Assembly (NCBI RefSeq): GCF_900537065.1 | Contig: NZ_UNRC01000009.1 | Coordinates: 1 to 64,000 of the forward strand | Source: Sphingorhabdus sp. Alg239-R122 | GTDB lineage: Bacteria; Pseudomonadota; Alphaproteobacteria; Sphingomonadales; Sphingomonadaceae | DNA length: 64,000 nucleotides | Direction: 5' to 3' | Shown: positions 8,725-17,218 of the stretch, piece after piece | Numbering within the stretch: the stretch's first letter is position 1 | How the letters are laid out: each line of letters starts with the position of its first letter | Position numbers and translations under genes: made by a program | Notes under the pieces: generated by a model | Database searches by the model: none | The model's input: the letters and a program-made list of their open reading frames with translations, nothing else | What the model was told of the DNA's origin: nothing

Positions 8725-9879
8725 TCATCGTTTCAACAGGGCGGCAATGGCGCGACTGATGCGTACGGGCGGTTTCCCCGCAAGCACCCGCAGCCTGTCC
8801 AGCATACTGGACCGGCCTGCATAAAAGCGCTTTATCAGCTTTTCAGGCAAGGTATAGAATCTTTGTAAAATAATATAGCGCCGCTCCGGCTCTGCTGCAT
8901 GGAACAGCATTTTGGTGAGCAGGCGGTAATAGCCAGCACGCTTCCACTGACGTTTTGCATAATCATGACTGACAGCAGCAAGCGCTTTCCCCGATACATC
9001 ATCCTGGTCAGCGATATATGCGGCAAACCGCACTGCATCCGGCAAGGAATAGCTGGTCAGCGGATGGAATAGACCTGCCCGTGCGCCTGCCTTGGCCATG
9101 TCCGGACCGCTTGATGCCCAGTATTTTTCAAAATTACCACCGGTGACAACGGGCAATACCCCTGTTTCACTGCGTTCCACACTCACCACGTCCCAACCTC
9201 TGCCGGCGGCATAGGCGGAGATACGCGTCGCAAGCATCTGAGTATCAAGATCAGGGGTCTCGCTGTAATACGTGTCTTCAATGAAAACGTCATTCGGGCC
9301 AAAGGGCAGGCAATAGACAAACCGGTAACCGTCAACCTGTTCTACGGCGGCATCCATTACGACAGGGCGTTTCAAGCCATGCGGTTTGGCCAGGCGAAGC
9401 TGCTGCCCCATAAATTTCTGCCAACCGCAGTCCAGCGTATCAAGATTGCCATTGCCGCGTGTGTCGATAACGCCTTTGGCGGCGATGGTTTCACCATTTT
9501 CCAGTGTCACCTGACTGGATGTGGCAGAGGCAATAGTGCATCCTGTCAAAAGCGCAGGCTGCGGCAGGCGCTTGCGCATTACAGCATCAAGCCGCTGCGA
9601 AGTAATGCTGTTATAACGTGCGTCCAATGTACGCAGATATTCTGGAAAGATGACATCATACCCATCCCAGCTATGGTGGATAAGCGGTTCAATGAGCCAC
9701 CTGTTTTCGTCTGCAATGTCGCTGTCGAAAAAGGACCAGATATGGTTGCCGCCAAATTTCAGGCCTGCTTCAACAATACGAACATCAAGATCGGATCGCT
9801 TGTGATACAGCGCAAGCGCGGCCAGGCAGCCGGAAAGTCCTCCGCCCAATATCGCCACATCGCATTGCTGTGCATCCAT
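8725..9879 (-). CDS. crtY: Lycopene beta-cyclase
   Basis: CrtY cyclises both ends of lycopene to give beta-carotene. The N-terminal flavin-binding motif is VAILGGGLSGCLAALALY, followed by GGNHIWSFFDSDI as in proteobacterial CrtY. Other family segments are YRFVYCLPFGPNDVFIEDTYY and ARAGLFHPLTSYSLPDAVRF. Length is 384 residues. It is the first gene of the leftward crt operon, and its 5' region is shared with the divergent hydroxylase at 9974. The TAGGCGAT element directly before the start may supply a weak ribosome-binding site. Confidence 0.96.
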   Translation of the reverse strand: MDAQQCDVAILGGGLSGCLAALALYHKRSDLDVRIVEAGLKFGGNHIWSFFDSDIADENRWLIEPLIHHSWDGYDVIFPEYLRTLDARYNSITSQRLDAVMRKRLPQPALLTGCTIASATSSQVTLENGETIAAKGVIDTRGNGNLDTLDCGWQKFMGQQLRLAKPHGLKRPVVMDAAVEQVDGYRFVYCLPFGPNDVFIEDTYYSETPDLDTQMLATRISAYAAGRGWDVVSVERSETGVLPVVTGGNFEKYWASSGPDMAKAGARAGLFHPLTSYSLPDAVRFAAYIADQDDVSGKALAAVSHDYAKRQWKRAGYYRLLTKMLFHAAEPERRYIILQRFYTLPEKLIKRFYAGRSSMLDRLRVLAGKPPVRISRAIAALLKR

Positions 9880-9884
9880 GTATC

Positions 9885-9969
9885 ATCGCCTAGCCCAGCA
9901 TCGCGGAGAGGGAAAGCCGCAATTGCCGCGATTGGGCTTTGCGCAAGGAATCGGGATAGGCTAGGCGAT
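9885..9969. promoter_or_regulatory. Nested inverted repeats in the crtY/hydroxylase divergent promoter region
   Basis: An 11-bp perfect inverted repeat flanks the region: ATCGCCTAGCC at 9885-9895 and GGCTAGGCGAT at 9959-9969. Each arm sits just ahead of a start codon, crtY on the minus strand and the hydroxylase on the plus strand, so both genes begin with the same GGCTAGGCGAT leader. Inside lies a second imperfect stem, 9892-9906 against 9926-9938, a 13-bp match with a 2-base bulge. It shares bases with the outer left arm, so the two pairings exclude each other. An 8-bp palindrome GCAATTGC is at 9919-9926. An operator or a translational control element is plausible; neither is shown. Confidence 0.5.
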
Positions 9970-9973
9970 AGGG

Positions 9974-10714
9974 ATGGACATGCTGTTCGCCATCATTGTT
10001 TCTGCGCTGGCCATGACGCTGATTGTCGGTGTTCGCTACCTGCTGACCAGCGGCGGATTTGCGTGGCTGACGCGGTTGATCCGTCCGGGCTTATATGAGG
10101 GGCTGTGGCCCCAGATTGACCGCGAGATACGCTGGTCGCTCTATTCAGCCGCAATCTATGGCATTCCGGCGGGCATTGCCGCATGGGGCTGGCAGAATCT
10201 CGGCTGGACGCGGATATATACGGATATCAGTGCCTATCCGCTCTGGTATCTGCCCCTGTCGCTTTTTACCTACCTGTTTCTGCATGATAGCTGGTTTTAC
10301 TGGACGCACCGGTGGATGCACATACCCAAATGGTTCCGCATTGCCCATACCGTGCATCATGAAAGCCGCCCGCCCACGGCCTGGGCTGCGATGAGTTTTC
10401 ATCCTGTCGAGGCAATAACTGGTGCGATTGTCATTCCGCTGCTGGTGTTCTTCATTCCCATTCATATCGCGGTTCTGGGGCTGGTGCTGTTTATCATGAC
10501 CTTTATGGGCGTCACCAATCATATGGGCTGGGAAATATTCCCGCGTTTTCTGGTTCATGGGGTGTTAGGGAAAGGGTTGATAACGGCAAGCCATCATCAA
10601 CGGCACCATGAACAGTATAATTGCAATTATGGGCTTTATTTCCGCTTCTGGGACCGTCTATGTGGCACGGACGAAGGTGTCGGGAGTTTTACGGAACCTG
10701 GACCGCAAAAATAA
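9974..10714 (+). CDS. Sterol desaturase/fatty acid hydroxylase family membrane enzyme, possibly a carotenoid 2,2'-hydroxylase
   Basis: This 246-residue membrane protein has the three di-iron histidine clusters of the ERG3/sterol desaturase superfamily: HDSWFYWTHRWMH, AHTVHHES and ASHHQRHHEQYN. Several hydrophobic segments separate them. Its place next to crtY, divergent with a shared palindromic promoter region, suggests it modifies the carotenoid ring. Brevundimonas-type CrtG (beta-ionone ring 2,2'-hydroxylase) is, as I recall, of this superfamily and about this size. A CrtZ 3,3'-hydroxylase is normally shorter (near 170 residues) with a different His pattern. The family call is firm; the CrtG assignment is inference. 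Confidence 0.85.
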   Translation: MDMLFAIIVSALAMTLIVGVRYLLTSGGFAWLTRLIRPGLYEGLWPQIDREIRWSLYSAAIYGIPAGIAAWGWQNLGWTRIYTDISAYPLWYLPLSLFTYLFLHDSWFYWTHRWMHIPKWFRIAHTVHHESRPPTAWAAMSFHPVEAITGAIVIPLLVFFIPIHIAVLGLVLFIMTFMGVTNHMGWEIFPRFLVHGVLGKGLITASHHQRHHEQYNCNYGLYFRFWDRLCGTDEGVGSFTEPGPQK

Positions 10715-10745
10715 TCCGGCGCAAGGCCAGAATGGGGCAATCTGA

Positions 10746-11204
10746 ATGACGACAAGCAAGCAAACACGTATTGGCACGGCAATGGCATGCGGTGCGGCAA
10801 TTGCCATAATGGCGCTATTGCCGGCTGCTACTCCGACAGGAGAGTTGACTGTCAGTGTGGAGCAATTGCGTTCTGTCAAAGGCATGGTGCGTCTATGCCT
10901 GACCACGCAGAAGGAATATTTCCCGGATTGCGACAAGGACCCGAATGCCCGCTTTACCAGCGTCAAAGCCAGCACGGCAAAAGTGACATTCAAGGGCCTG
11001 CCCAAGGGCAGCTATGCTCTGGCGGTTTTCCATGACGAGAATGCCAATGAGAAACTGGATACTTTCGCCGGCATTCCCAAGGAAGGGATCGGTTTTTCAC
11101 GTAATCCCAAATTCACATTCGGGCCGCCCAAATTTGCCAAAGCGCTGTTTAGTGCAGAGGCAGGCGAGACCAAACTGAATGTGCGGATGAAATATTTCCT
11201 GTAA
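10746..11204 (+). CDS. DUF2141 domain protein, secreted
   Basis: This 152-residue protein has an N-terminal hydrophobic signal sequence (about residues 10-30) and a C-terminal DUF2141 domain recognisable by GLPKGSYALAVFHDENANEK and the GIGFSRNP segment. DUF2141 proteins are small periplasmic or secreted beta-sandwich proteins of unknown role. It follows the hydroxylase by 31 bases on the same strand and probably shares its transcript. Sphingomonad crt regions often carry such a gene, by recollection. Confidence 0.88.
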   Translation: MTTSKQTRIGTAMACGAAIAIMALLPAATPTGELTVSVEQLRSVKGMVRLCLTTQKEYFPDCDKDPNARFTSVKASTAKVTFKGLPKGSYALAVFHDENANEKLDTFAGIPKEGIGFSRNPKFTFGPPKFAKALFSAEAGETKLNVRMKYFL

Positions 11205-11289
11205 CTGGCCTAAAATGCTTTAGGCATGCAACTTTTTGCAGAGCCCGGCGTTAGATATGAACGTATCCCAAAGCGCCGGAGAATTTCAT

Positions 11290-12159
11290 TTGAAAACTCT
11301 ATTACCTATTGCTGCCATTGCCTTGACCGCTGGTGCCATGCCTGCATTCGCGCAGGATGCACAGGCCCCTGAATCCGCTGAAGGTGCGGGACGCCCGGCA
11401 AGCGTTTTTGACGGCGATTATGTCACTTTGGGCATTGGTGCCGGATACAGCCCGTCCTATGATGGGTCGGATAATTATAATTTTTTCCCCGCTCCCCTGA
11501 TCCAGGGCAGTGTCGATGGGTTTGATTTTGCGGCACGCGGTCCAGGCCTGTTTGTAGATCTGGCGCGTGACAAGGACCGCGCGAAAGTCGATATCATTGC
11601 AGGACCAATGGTGCGTGCGCGGCTGGACCGCAATTCGAATATTGAGGACCCGATTGTACGCGCGTTGGGTGAAGAAGATGTAGGAATCGAACTAGGCGGT
11701 TCATTCGGCCTTGAATTCAATCAGATCCTGCATCGTTTTGACTCGATCAGTGTGCGAACGGACGTACTTTTCGATGTGGCTGGCGCACATGATGGCACAG
11801 TCATCAGCCCTTCCATCAGCTATAACACGCCGCTCAGCAGAGCCATGTTCGTGATTTTGTCTGCATCAGCAGAGTTTGTGGATGACAATTATGCCGACAC
11901 GTATTTTTCCATCACGCCCGAAGGCAATGCGGCGAGCGGGCTTCCGGTTTTTGAGGCCGAAGGCGGCCTGAAAAGCATTGGCGCATCCATTATCGGCGCC
12001 TATGACTTGTCCGGCAATGCACTTGATGGCGGCTGGGGCCTTTTTCTGCTCGGAAACTATTCACGCCTGCAAAATGATGCGGCGGCTAGCCCGGTGACAT
12101 CCATTCGCGGCGATGCGGACCAATGGTTTGGCGCGGCTGGCGTGAGTTATACGTTTTAG
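11290..12159 (+). CDS. MipA/OmpV family outer membrane protein
   Basis: The preferred start is TTG at 11290, which has GGAG 8 bases upstream and begins directly with a signal peptide (MKTLLPIAAIALTAGAMPA, cleavage after AFA). In-frame TTG at 11236 and ATG at 11257 would put extra residues before the signal. The mature part is a beta-barrel with MipA features: an early YVTLGIGAGYSPSYDGSD strand, GPGLFVDL, and a C-terminal GAAGVSYTF ending in Phe. Length is 289 residues. MipA proteins are outer membrane scaffold or porin-like proteins; the exact role here is unknown. It is the last rightward gene before a convergent hairpin. Confidence 0.85.
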   Translation: MKTLLPIAAIALTAGAMPAFAQDAQAPESAEGAGRPASVFDGDYVTLGIGAGYSPSYDGSDNYNFFPAPLIQGSVDGFDFAARGPGLFVDLARDKDRAKVDIIAGPMVRARLDRNSNIEDPIVRALGEEDVGIELGGSFGLEFNQILHRFDSISVRTDVLFDVAGAHDGTVISPSISYNTPLSRAMFVILSASAEFVDDNYADTYFSITPEGNAASGLPVFEAEGGLKSIGASIIGAYDLSGNALDGGWGLFLLGNYSRLQNDAAASPVTSIRGDADQWFGAAGVSYTF

Positions 12160-12198
12160 TATATCCGGCGGGGATATTTCCGGGGACAGGTCGTTTTC

Positions 12199-12220
12199 TC
12201 CCTCACGGCTATTTTTCGCT
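12199..12220 (-). repeat. 22-base dispersed repeat, copy A
   Basis: On the minus strand these 22 bases match 48271-48292 with a single difference; both end in TAGCCGTGAGGGA. The arms ATTTTTC (12211-12217) and GAAAAAT (12224-12230) form a short hairpin overlapping the repeat, and copy B carries the same kind of A/T hairpin. Both copies lie between genes. Confidence 0.6.
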
Positions 12221-12256
12221 GCTGAAAAATCTGTTTTGTTCGCTCACGCTCACGTT

Positions 12257-12346
12257 GCGGTACCAGCCCTCTCCCCCTCCCAACCTCCCGATATGTAATA
12301 CCACTAGTATATCGGGAGGTTGGGAGGGGGAGAGGGCTGGTACCGC
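12257..12346. repeat. 38-bp perfect inverted repeat (long hairpin) between convergent genes
   Basis: The arms 12257-12294 and 12309-12346 are exact reverse complements, separated by a 14-base loop. The left arm is pyrimidine-rich (CCCTCTCCCCCTCCC core); the right arm is its purine-rich complement. It lies between the convergent mipA-like gene and the KAS III gene, so it could act as a bidirectional terminator, but it is far longer than needed and has no T-run directly after it. A repeated palindromic or MITE-like element is an alternative. Confidence 0.8.
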
Positions 12347-12427
12347 TCTGCGAAGGAGAGTGAGCCAATAAAGACCCCGGCATCGTCACACTTTAACGCT
12401 TAAAATCGCAATCTCGGTAGAATTTAT

Positions 12428-13555
12428 CTATCCCATTTTGCGCACGAAAACCGTGCCAGCGCTATAGCCTGCGCCGAACGAACAGATCAGGCCGGTATCG
12501 CCTTCAGACAAGTCATCGCTATGCTTGTGAAATGCGATAATCGAACCTGCTGACGATGTGTTGGCATAGGTGTCGAGCACAGTCGGGCTCTCGTCTGCGC
12601 TAGCCTCATGGCCCAGTACTTTGGATGCAATCAGGCGGTTCATATTGGTGTTTGCCTGATGTAGCCAGAGTCGGCGCACATCGGTGCTTTGCAGGCTGAA
12701 ACGTTCCATCTGGTCGAGTATCATCGCGGCAACCATTGGCACAACTTCTTTGAAAACCTTGCGGCCTTCCTGGATAAACAGCTTGTCAATGTCATCGCGT
12801 GTTTCGGGATGGGTGCGGTTGAGAAAACCAAAATTGTTGCGGATATTGTTCGAAAATCTGGTCTTCAGCTTCGTGCCCAGTATTTCCCAGTGTGAAGCGG
12901 GTGCCATGTCTTTTGCCTCGACCAATATGGCAGTAGCCACATCACCAAAAATGAAATGGCTGTCCCGGTCGCGCCAGTTCAGATGCCCGCTGCAGATTTC
13001 AGGATTGATGACCAGCACTGACTTTGCGCTGCCAGAGCGGATATAGTCCGCCGCAGTTTGTATGCCGAATGTGGCAGAGGAACATGCAACGTTCATGTCA
13101 AACCCGAAACCATCTTCCATGCCCAACGCATCTTGTATTTCGACAGCAATGGCGGGGTATGCACGCTGCATGTTGGAACAAGCGCATAGCACAGCGTCTA
13201 CATCCCCGGCCTTACGGCCTGCACGTTTGAGCGCCTGGTGCGCCGCGGCGACACCGATTTCGGCCAATATGCTGATTTCATCGTCGCTGCGTTCGGGCAA
13301 GCGCGGGCACATGGTTTCCGGGTCCAGTATCGGCTCTTTCGATAGCACGTAGCGCGATTTTATCCCGCTTGCCTTTTCGATAAATTCGACTGAGCTATGA
13401 TCCAGTGGCTCTGTTTCGCCTGCCGCGATGGCGTTCGCATTTTCGCGGTTATGCAGGTCGGCATAGGCATTGTAGCTTTCGACCAGCTCTTCGTTTGATA
13501 TGCTGTTTTCCGGCGTGAACAGGCCGGTGGAGGATATGACGGGAATGGCATTCAT
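12428..13555 (-). CDS. Beta-ketoacyl-ACP synthase III (FabH-like)
   Basis: The chosen start (13555) has AGGA 9 bases upstream; an upstream ATG at 13603 would add 16 residues but lacks a ribosome-binding site. The 375-residue thiolase-fold protein has the catalytic Cys158 in NVACSSATFGIQ, the His of WLHQANTNMNR and the Asn in YANTSSAGS, giving the Cys-His-Asn triad. The long N-terminal part (SISNEELVESYNAYADLHN) is like the longer proteobacterial FabH homologues that prime with medium-chain acyl-CoA, such as Pseudomonas PA3286, not the short acetyl-CoA-specific FabH. Substrate is inference. It is divergent from the acyltransferase at 13745. Confidence 0.88.
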   Translation of the reverse strand: MNAIPVISSTGLFTPENSISNEELVESYNAYADLHNRENANAIAAGETEPLDHSSVEFIEKASGIKSRYVLSKEPILDPETMCPRLPERSDDEISILAEIGVAAAHQALKRAGRKAGDVDAVLCACSNMQRAYPAIAVEIQDALGMEDGFGFDMNVACSSATFGIQTAADYIRSGSAKSVLVINPEICSGHLNWRDRDSHFIFGDVATAILVEAKDMAPASHWEILGTKLKTRFSNNIRNNFGFLNRTHPETRDDIDKLFIQEGRKVFKEVVPMVAAMILDQMERFSLQSTDVRRLWLHQANTNMNRLIASKVLGHEASADESPTVLDTYANTSSAGSIIAFHKHSDDLSEGDTGLICSFGAGYSAGTVFVRKMG

Positions 13556-13744
13556 GGGGAGGTATCCTGCTAGCTGTTGGGAGTTTTCCGCTTTCTCTGT
13601 CATTATTCTATCGCCGCATCCGGGCCGTTACAAGCAGCGAACACGCCTCTTTCCACAACAGCCCCTCTTTCAACACAATGGATTGCCAACCATGCCCGCT
13701 TGGCTCTATGCCTTGGGAAAAGAAAATATAATGAGGAGCGGGAT

Positions 13745-14383
13745 ATGGCAGGGGCGAAACAGGATGAATATGGAGATGCGTCGCCCAGCCTGTTGTCGCG
13801 GTTCATGCGCCGCGCGTTGCTCTGGTTTTACCGGCGGCAGAAATGGACCGCAGTGGGTGAAATTCCTGAACCGCGCCGCTTCGTCATTGTGGCTGCCCCG
13901 CATACCAGCAACTGGGATTTCCTCTATTTTATCGGTTTGACGGGTGCGCTTGGTATTCACTCCCATTTCATGGCCAAATCCTCGCTGTTCAAATGGCCGT
14001 TCAGGAATTTCCTGCTGCAGATGGGCGGCATTCCAGTGAAGCGCAAAAGCTCGCATAATTATGTGCAGCAGATGATAGATGAATTTGGCCGGCGCGATGA
14101 ATTTATCCTGACCATCGCACCCGAAGGCACGCGCAGTAATGTGAAGCAGTGGCGCACCGGCTTTTATCATATCGCACACGGAGCAGGGGTGCCTATCGTT
14201 GTCGGCATGATGGATTATGGCAAGAAAACCGGAGGTTTGGGTGCGGTTGTAATGCCTACGGGCGATTATGAAGCTGACATGAAGAAAATCGGGGCCTTCT
14301 ATAATAGTGTCACCCCCAGGCACCCCGACAAGACGATGGATGACATTGTTGCGGTGGCGCTGGAGCAGAAGGAGAAATCGTAA
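13745..14383 (+). CDS. 1-acyl-sn-glycerol-3-phosphate acyltransferase-like (lysophospholipid acyltransferase family)
   Basis: The start at 13745 has AGGAG 6 bases upstream; the open frame extends further 5' but that part has no family resemblance. The 212-residue protein has an acyltransferase motif I variant (APHTSNWDFLYF, His with Asp four residues on) and motif III APEGTRSNVKQWRTGFYHIA, typical of the PlsC superfamily. It should transfer an acyl chain to a lysolipid or related acceptor at the inner membrane. It overlaps the next gene in TAATG and is divergent from the KAS III gene, consistent with a lipid-related role. Confidence 0.87.
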   Translation: MAGAKQDEYGDASPSLLSRFMRRALLWFYRRQKWTAVGEIPEPRRFVIVAAPHTSNWDFLYFIGLTGALGIHSHFMAKSSLFKWPFRNFLLQMGGIPVKRKSSHNYVQQMIDEFGRRDEFILTIAPEGTRSNVKQWRTGFYHIAHGAGVPIVVGMMDYGKKTGGLGAVVMPTGDYEADMKKIGAFYNSVTPRHPDKTMDDIVAVALEQKEKS

Positions 14384-15204
14384 TGAGTTTTGGCGATATC
14401 CTGCCCCTGCTCGGGATTAACTTTGCGCTGCTAATGGCAGTCATTGTCGGGTTATGGGGCCTGTCACTTGCGCTGAAAGACGTCTCATTCATTGACGCAT
14501 TCTGGGCGCTTGGCATGGTGATGCTTGCGTTGTTCAGCTACCTGCTTGCCGCGCGTAGCAGCGGTGCAACAGGCCCCCATGCGCTTGCGCTGCTTGCCCT
14601 GACGACACTTTGGGGTATGCGGCTTGGGCTGCATTTGCTGACCCGCTGGATGCAGGAAGGCGAGGACCCGCGCTACAAAAAGATTATCGGCCATGCCATG
14701 GAAAAACGCGGCTGGAGCTTTGCCATGGCCTCTCTTATCATGGTGTTCCTGATGCAAGCGCCGCTTCTTTTCATCACCAGCCTGCCTGCGCAGGCAGGCA
14801 TATTGGCGGATGATGGGCAGGCACTTGGCCTCATTGCGGTGATCGGCATCATCCTGTCCCTTGTCGGGATCGCATTTGAAACCATCGGTGACTGGCAGCT
14901 GAAGAAATTTCGCGCCAACCCGGACAATGGGGGCAAGGTGCTTGATACCGGGCTATGGCGTTATACGCGGCATCCCAATTATTTCGGTGATTTCTGCGCA
15001 TGGTGGGGTATCTGGCTGGTTGCCTGCGACCTCAGTATCTGGCTGGGTCTCGTCACTGTTATCGGCCCGCTTTTCCTGTCCTTTACACTTATGAAATGGA
15101 GCGGCGGGCCATTGCTTGAACGCGGCATGAAAAAGACACGCCCGAAATATGCGGATTACGTTAAACGGACATCAGCATTTTTCCCTATGCCGCCGAAGGG
15201 GTAG
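14383..15204 (+). CDS. DUF1295 family integral membrane protein (steroid 5-alpha-reductase-like)
   Basis: This 273-residue protein has about six to seven hydrophobic helices and the DUF1295 C-terminal signature DTGLWRYTRHPNYFGDFCAWWGIWL. The N-terminal VSFIDAFWALG segment is also typical. The fold is shared with steroid 5-alpha reductases and isoprenylcysteine methyltransferases, but the reaction is unknown. Its start overlaps the stop of the acyltransferase (TAATG), so the two are translationally coupled. Confidence 0.9.
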   Translation: MSFGDILPLLGINFALLMAVIVGLWGLSLALKDVSFIDAFWALGMVMLALFSYLLAARSSGATGPHALALLALTTLWGMRLGLHLLTRWMQEGEDPRYKKIIGHAMEKRGWSFAMASLIMVFLMQAPLLFITSLPAQAGILADDGQALGLIAVIGIILSLVGIAFETIGDWQLKKFRANPDNGGKVLDTGLWRYTRHPNYFGDFCAWWGIWLVACDLSIWLGLVTVIGPLFLSFTLMKWSGGPLLERGMKKTRPKYADYVKRTSAFFPMPPKG

Positions 15205-15212
15205 GGGAAATT

Positions 15213-15590
15213 ATGACAGCGCGGCATATCCAGTATTTTATTGCGGCAGTGTTTTTCATTCTGGGAGGCTGGGCGCTGCTGGCGCCGCAATCGGTTATAG
15301 ATACTGTCTTCCTGCCTGAACTGCGTGACGGAAAATTATTGCCATTCGTAATGGCCTGTTTCGGCGCGCAGGCCATGATATCCGGGTTATTTGCGGCATT
15401 CGCCCGCTTTACATCCACGACTTTCCTTATTTACGGGCTCGCATTGTTACCATTTTTTGTTTTCAACTGGTGGTTCACATTTGTGGATCCTGTTTTCACC
15501 ATGTTCGGGCTGCTTGATGCTGCTGGAAATGCCGTTATGCTCTGGCTTTGTTATCTCGGATGGGAAAAAACAAGACCCAAAGCCCTGTAA
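15213..15590 (+). CDS. Small four-helix membrane protein, unknown
   Basis: This 125-residue protein has four hydrophobic segments (about residues 5-25, 44-65, 70-92 and 96-118) and few charged residues. It begins 8 bases after the DUF1295 stop and probably closes the three-gene acyltransferase-DUF1295 operon. I do not recognise a family; there are no conserved His or Cys clusters. Confidence 0.75.
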   Translation: MTARHIQYFIAAVFFILGGWALLAPQSVIDTVFLPELRDGKLLPFVMACFGAQAMISGLFAAFARFTSTTFLIYGLALLPFFVFNWWFTFVDPVFTMFGLLDAAGNAVMLWLCYLGWEKTRPKAL

Positions 15591-15602
15591 TCACTGCTCT
15601 GG

Positions 15603-16460
15603 TTATGCCGCCGCCATTTTCCGTAGCATCACCTTGCGTTTCTGACGCAGATCCAGCCCCGCATCCAGCAGCGGCGTCTGTGCTTTTTCAAACTCGGCTG
15701 ACGTCATGCCGATAAACTGCCGGAATTCACGGATCAGGTGCGACTGATCAAAAAAGCTGAGCTCGGCGAGTTCCGCCTCACTGGGGGTGCTCAGCCCACG
15801 TATCACCGCTGCCATGTCAAGAAAACGGCTGCGGCGCATGATCATTTTCGGGGTATGGCCGAAATGTTTGATGCAAAGCCGCTCCAGCTGCCTCAGCGAA
15901 AGGCCAAGATCGGCGGCAATATCCTCTACCTTGCGTGTGCTGTCGCTTATGATGATGGGCTCGAATTTTGCAATAGCCTCGGAAACATCGATATCTCCAA
16001 GCTCGGCCTTGCGTGCACGAATTGCAGATATCATTGCCGTCACAATCATATCATCGCTCTCAGCGGACTGTATATCGGCCCATAGTTTTTTTCCTGTATC
16101 GCCCCATATGCTTTCCAGCTGGCCCATAGTGTCCGCATATTCACGCGCGGCCCTGTCAAAAAGTTGTGGCCACCCACAAGGGCGCAATGCAAAACCGACA
16201 ACTGTGAACGGTCCCTTGACCCGGACTGGCATGGGCCGCGAATTGGCTCCGAACAGGAGCGCTTCTTGATGGCGATGCCATTCCCCGTCAGGGCCCATGG
16301 CTTCCCAGTCGCCGCGCATCAATATCCTGCCAAAGGCAGTTTCAGAGAGCAGCCTGTCCGGCATCACCATATCAGCCGGTAATTCGGCAGCCATTACATA
16401 GAATCGGGCAATGCATTCCGAAAGGTCATCAGGCGGCGGGTAATTGTGTGAAACCAGCAT
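15603..16460 (-). CDS. AraC family transcriptional regulator
   Basis: This 285-residue regulator has a C-terminal AraC/XylS double HTH: the first helix-turn-helix is around VEDIAADLGLSLRQLERLCIKHFG and the second around AELSFFDQSHLIREFRQFIGMTSAEF. The N-terminal 150 residues are the usual cupin-like effector region, with GVxLRPxGW-type wording (FALRPCGWPQLF). It is convergent with the small membrane gene and divergent from the lipoprotein at 16582. Targets cannot be read from the sequence. Confidence 0.92.
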   Translation of the reverse strand: MLVSHNYPPPDDLSECIARFYVMAAELPADMVMPDRLLSETAFGRILMRGDWEAMGPDGEWHRHQEALLFGANSRPMPVRVKGPFTVVGFALRPCGWPQLFDRAAREYADTMGQLESIWGDTGKKLWADIQSAESDDMIVTAMISAIRARKAELGDIDVSEAIAKFEPIIISDSTRKVEDIAADLGLSLRQLERLCIKHFGHTPKMIMRRSRFLDMAAVIRGLSTPSEAELAELSFFDQSHLIREFRQFIGMTSAEFEKAQTPLLDAGLDLRQKRKVMLRKMAAA

Positions 16461-16581
16461 CTATAAACGTGATCCTTTTTCTTTTCTATCATGATCATAG
16501 CATAAAAAGATGTTGCATGCGTGCTTACCCTTGAACTGCAAGTCAAATGCAGCATTGCGCACCGTGCATCGGCACCCTAAC

Positions 16582-17208
16582 ATGCCCAGCATGAAACCGG
16601 CATATATATTGTACATGGCCATCACGGCCACAGTTCTCACAAGCTGTTCCAGCGAACCATATAAGGACGCCCAGAAGGCTTCCACCGACAATTTCCAACA
16701 GCAATTCATGCAGAATCTGCGTACACTGTGCGGCAATGCATATGCTGGGCAAATGGTGTCTGAAGACCCCGCTGATACAGACATGGCAGAAGCCGATATG
16801 GTTATGCACGTGCGTGAATGCGGCGATGATAATGTGCGTATTCCCTTTTATGTTGGCGAAGACAGATCGCGCACCTGGGTCATCAGCAAAACGAAAAATG
16901 GCCTGCGCCTGAAGCATGACCACCGGCATGAAGATGGTAGCAAGGACGCCGTGACCTGGTATGGCGGCGATACGGCAGATAATGGCAGCGCCACACGTCA
17001 GGAATTTCCTGTCGACGCGGAGTCCATTGCGCTTTTCAGAAAAGAAGGATTGGATCAGTCGGTGACCAATATCTGGGCTGTGGAAGTCACGGACAAGCTG
17101 TTCGCTTATGAACTGTCGCGGGAAAATCGGAATTTCCGGGTGAAATTCGACATTACCGATCCAGTCACGGCACCGCCGCCGCCCTGGGGCAGTGAAGCCG
17201 AAAATTGA
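16582..17208 (+). CDS. Lipoprotein of unknown function
   Basis: The start is ATG 16582 or ATG 16591; neither has a good ribosome-binding site. The N-terminus is a lipoprotein signal with lipobox VLTSC, followed by about 185 mature residues that are acidic and contain a few Cys (TLCGNAY, RECGDDN). The region [19 protein letters not shown] is the most fold-like part. I do not recognise the family. It ends 10 bases before ung. Confidence 0.75.
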   Translation: MPSMKPAYILYMAITATVLTSCSSEPYKDAQKASTDNFQQQFMQNLRTLCGNAYAGQMVSEDPADTDMAEADMVMHVRECGDDNVRIPFYVGEDRSRTWVISKTKNGLRLKHDHRHEDGSKDAVTWYGGDTADNGSATRQEFPVDAESIALFRKEGLDQSVTNIWAVEVTDKLFAYELSRENRNFRVKFDITDPVTAPPPPWGSEAEN

Positions 17209-17218
17209 AAGCACTAAG

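Noticed and set aside
9974-10714. Calling the hydroxylase crtZ
   Set aside because: It is longer and has the sterol desaturase His-box layout, not the shorter CrtZ form; left without a symbol.
12257-12346. Insertion-sequence remnant
   Set aside because: No transposase frame, no target-site duplication seen; kept only as an inverted repeat.
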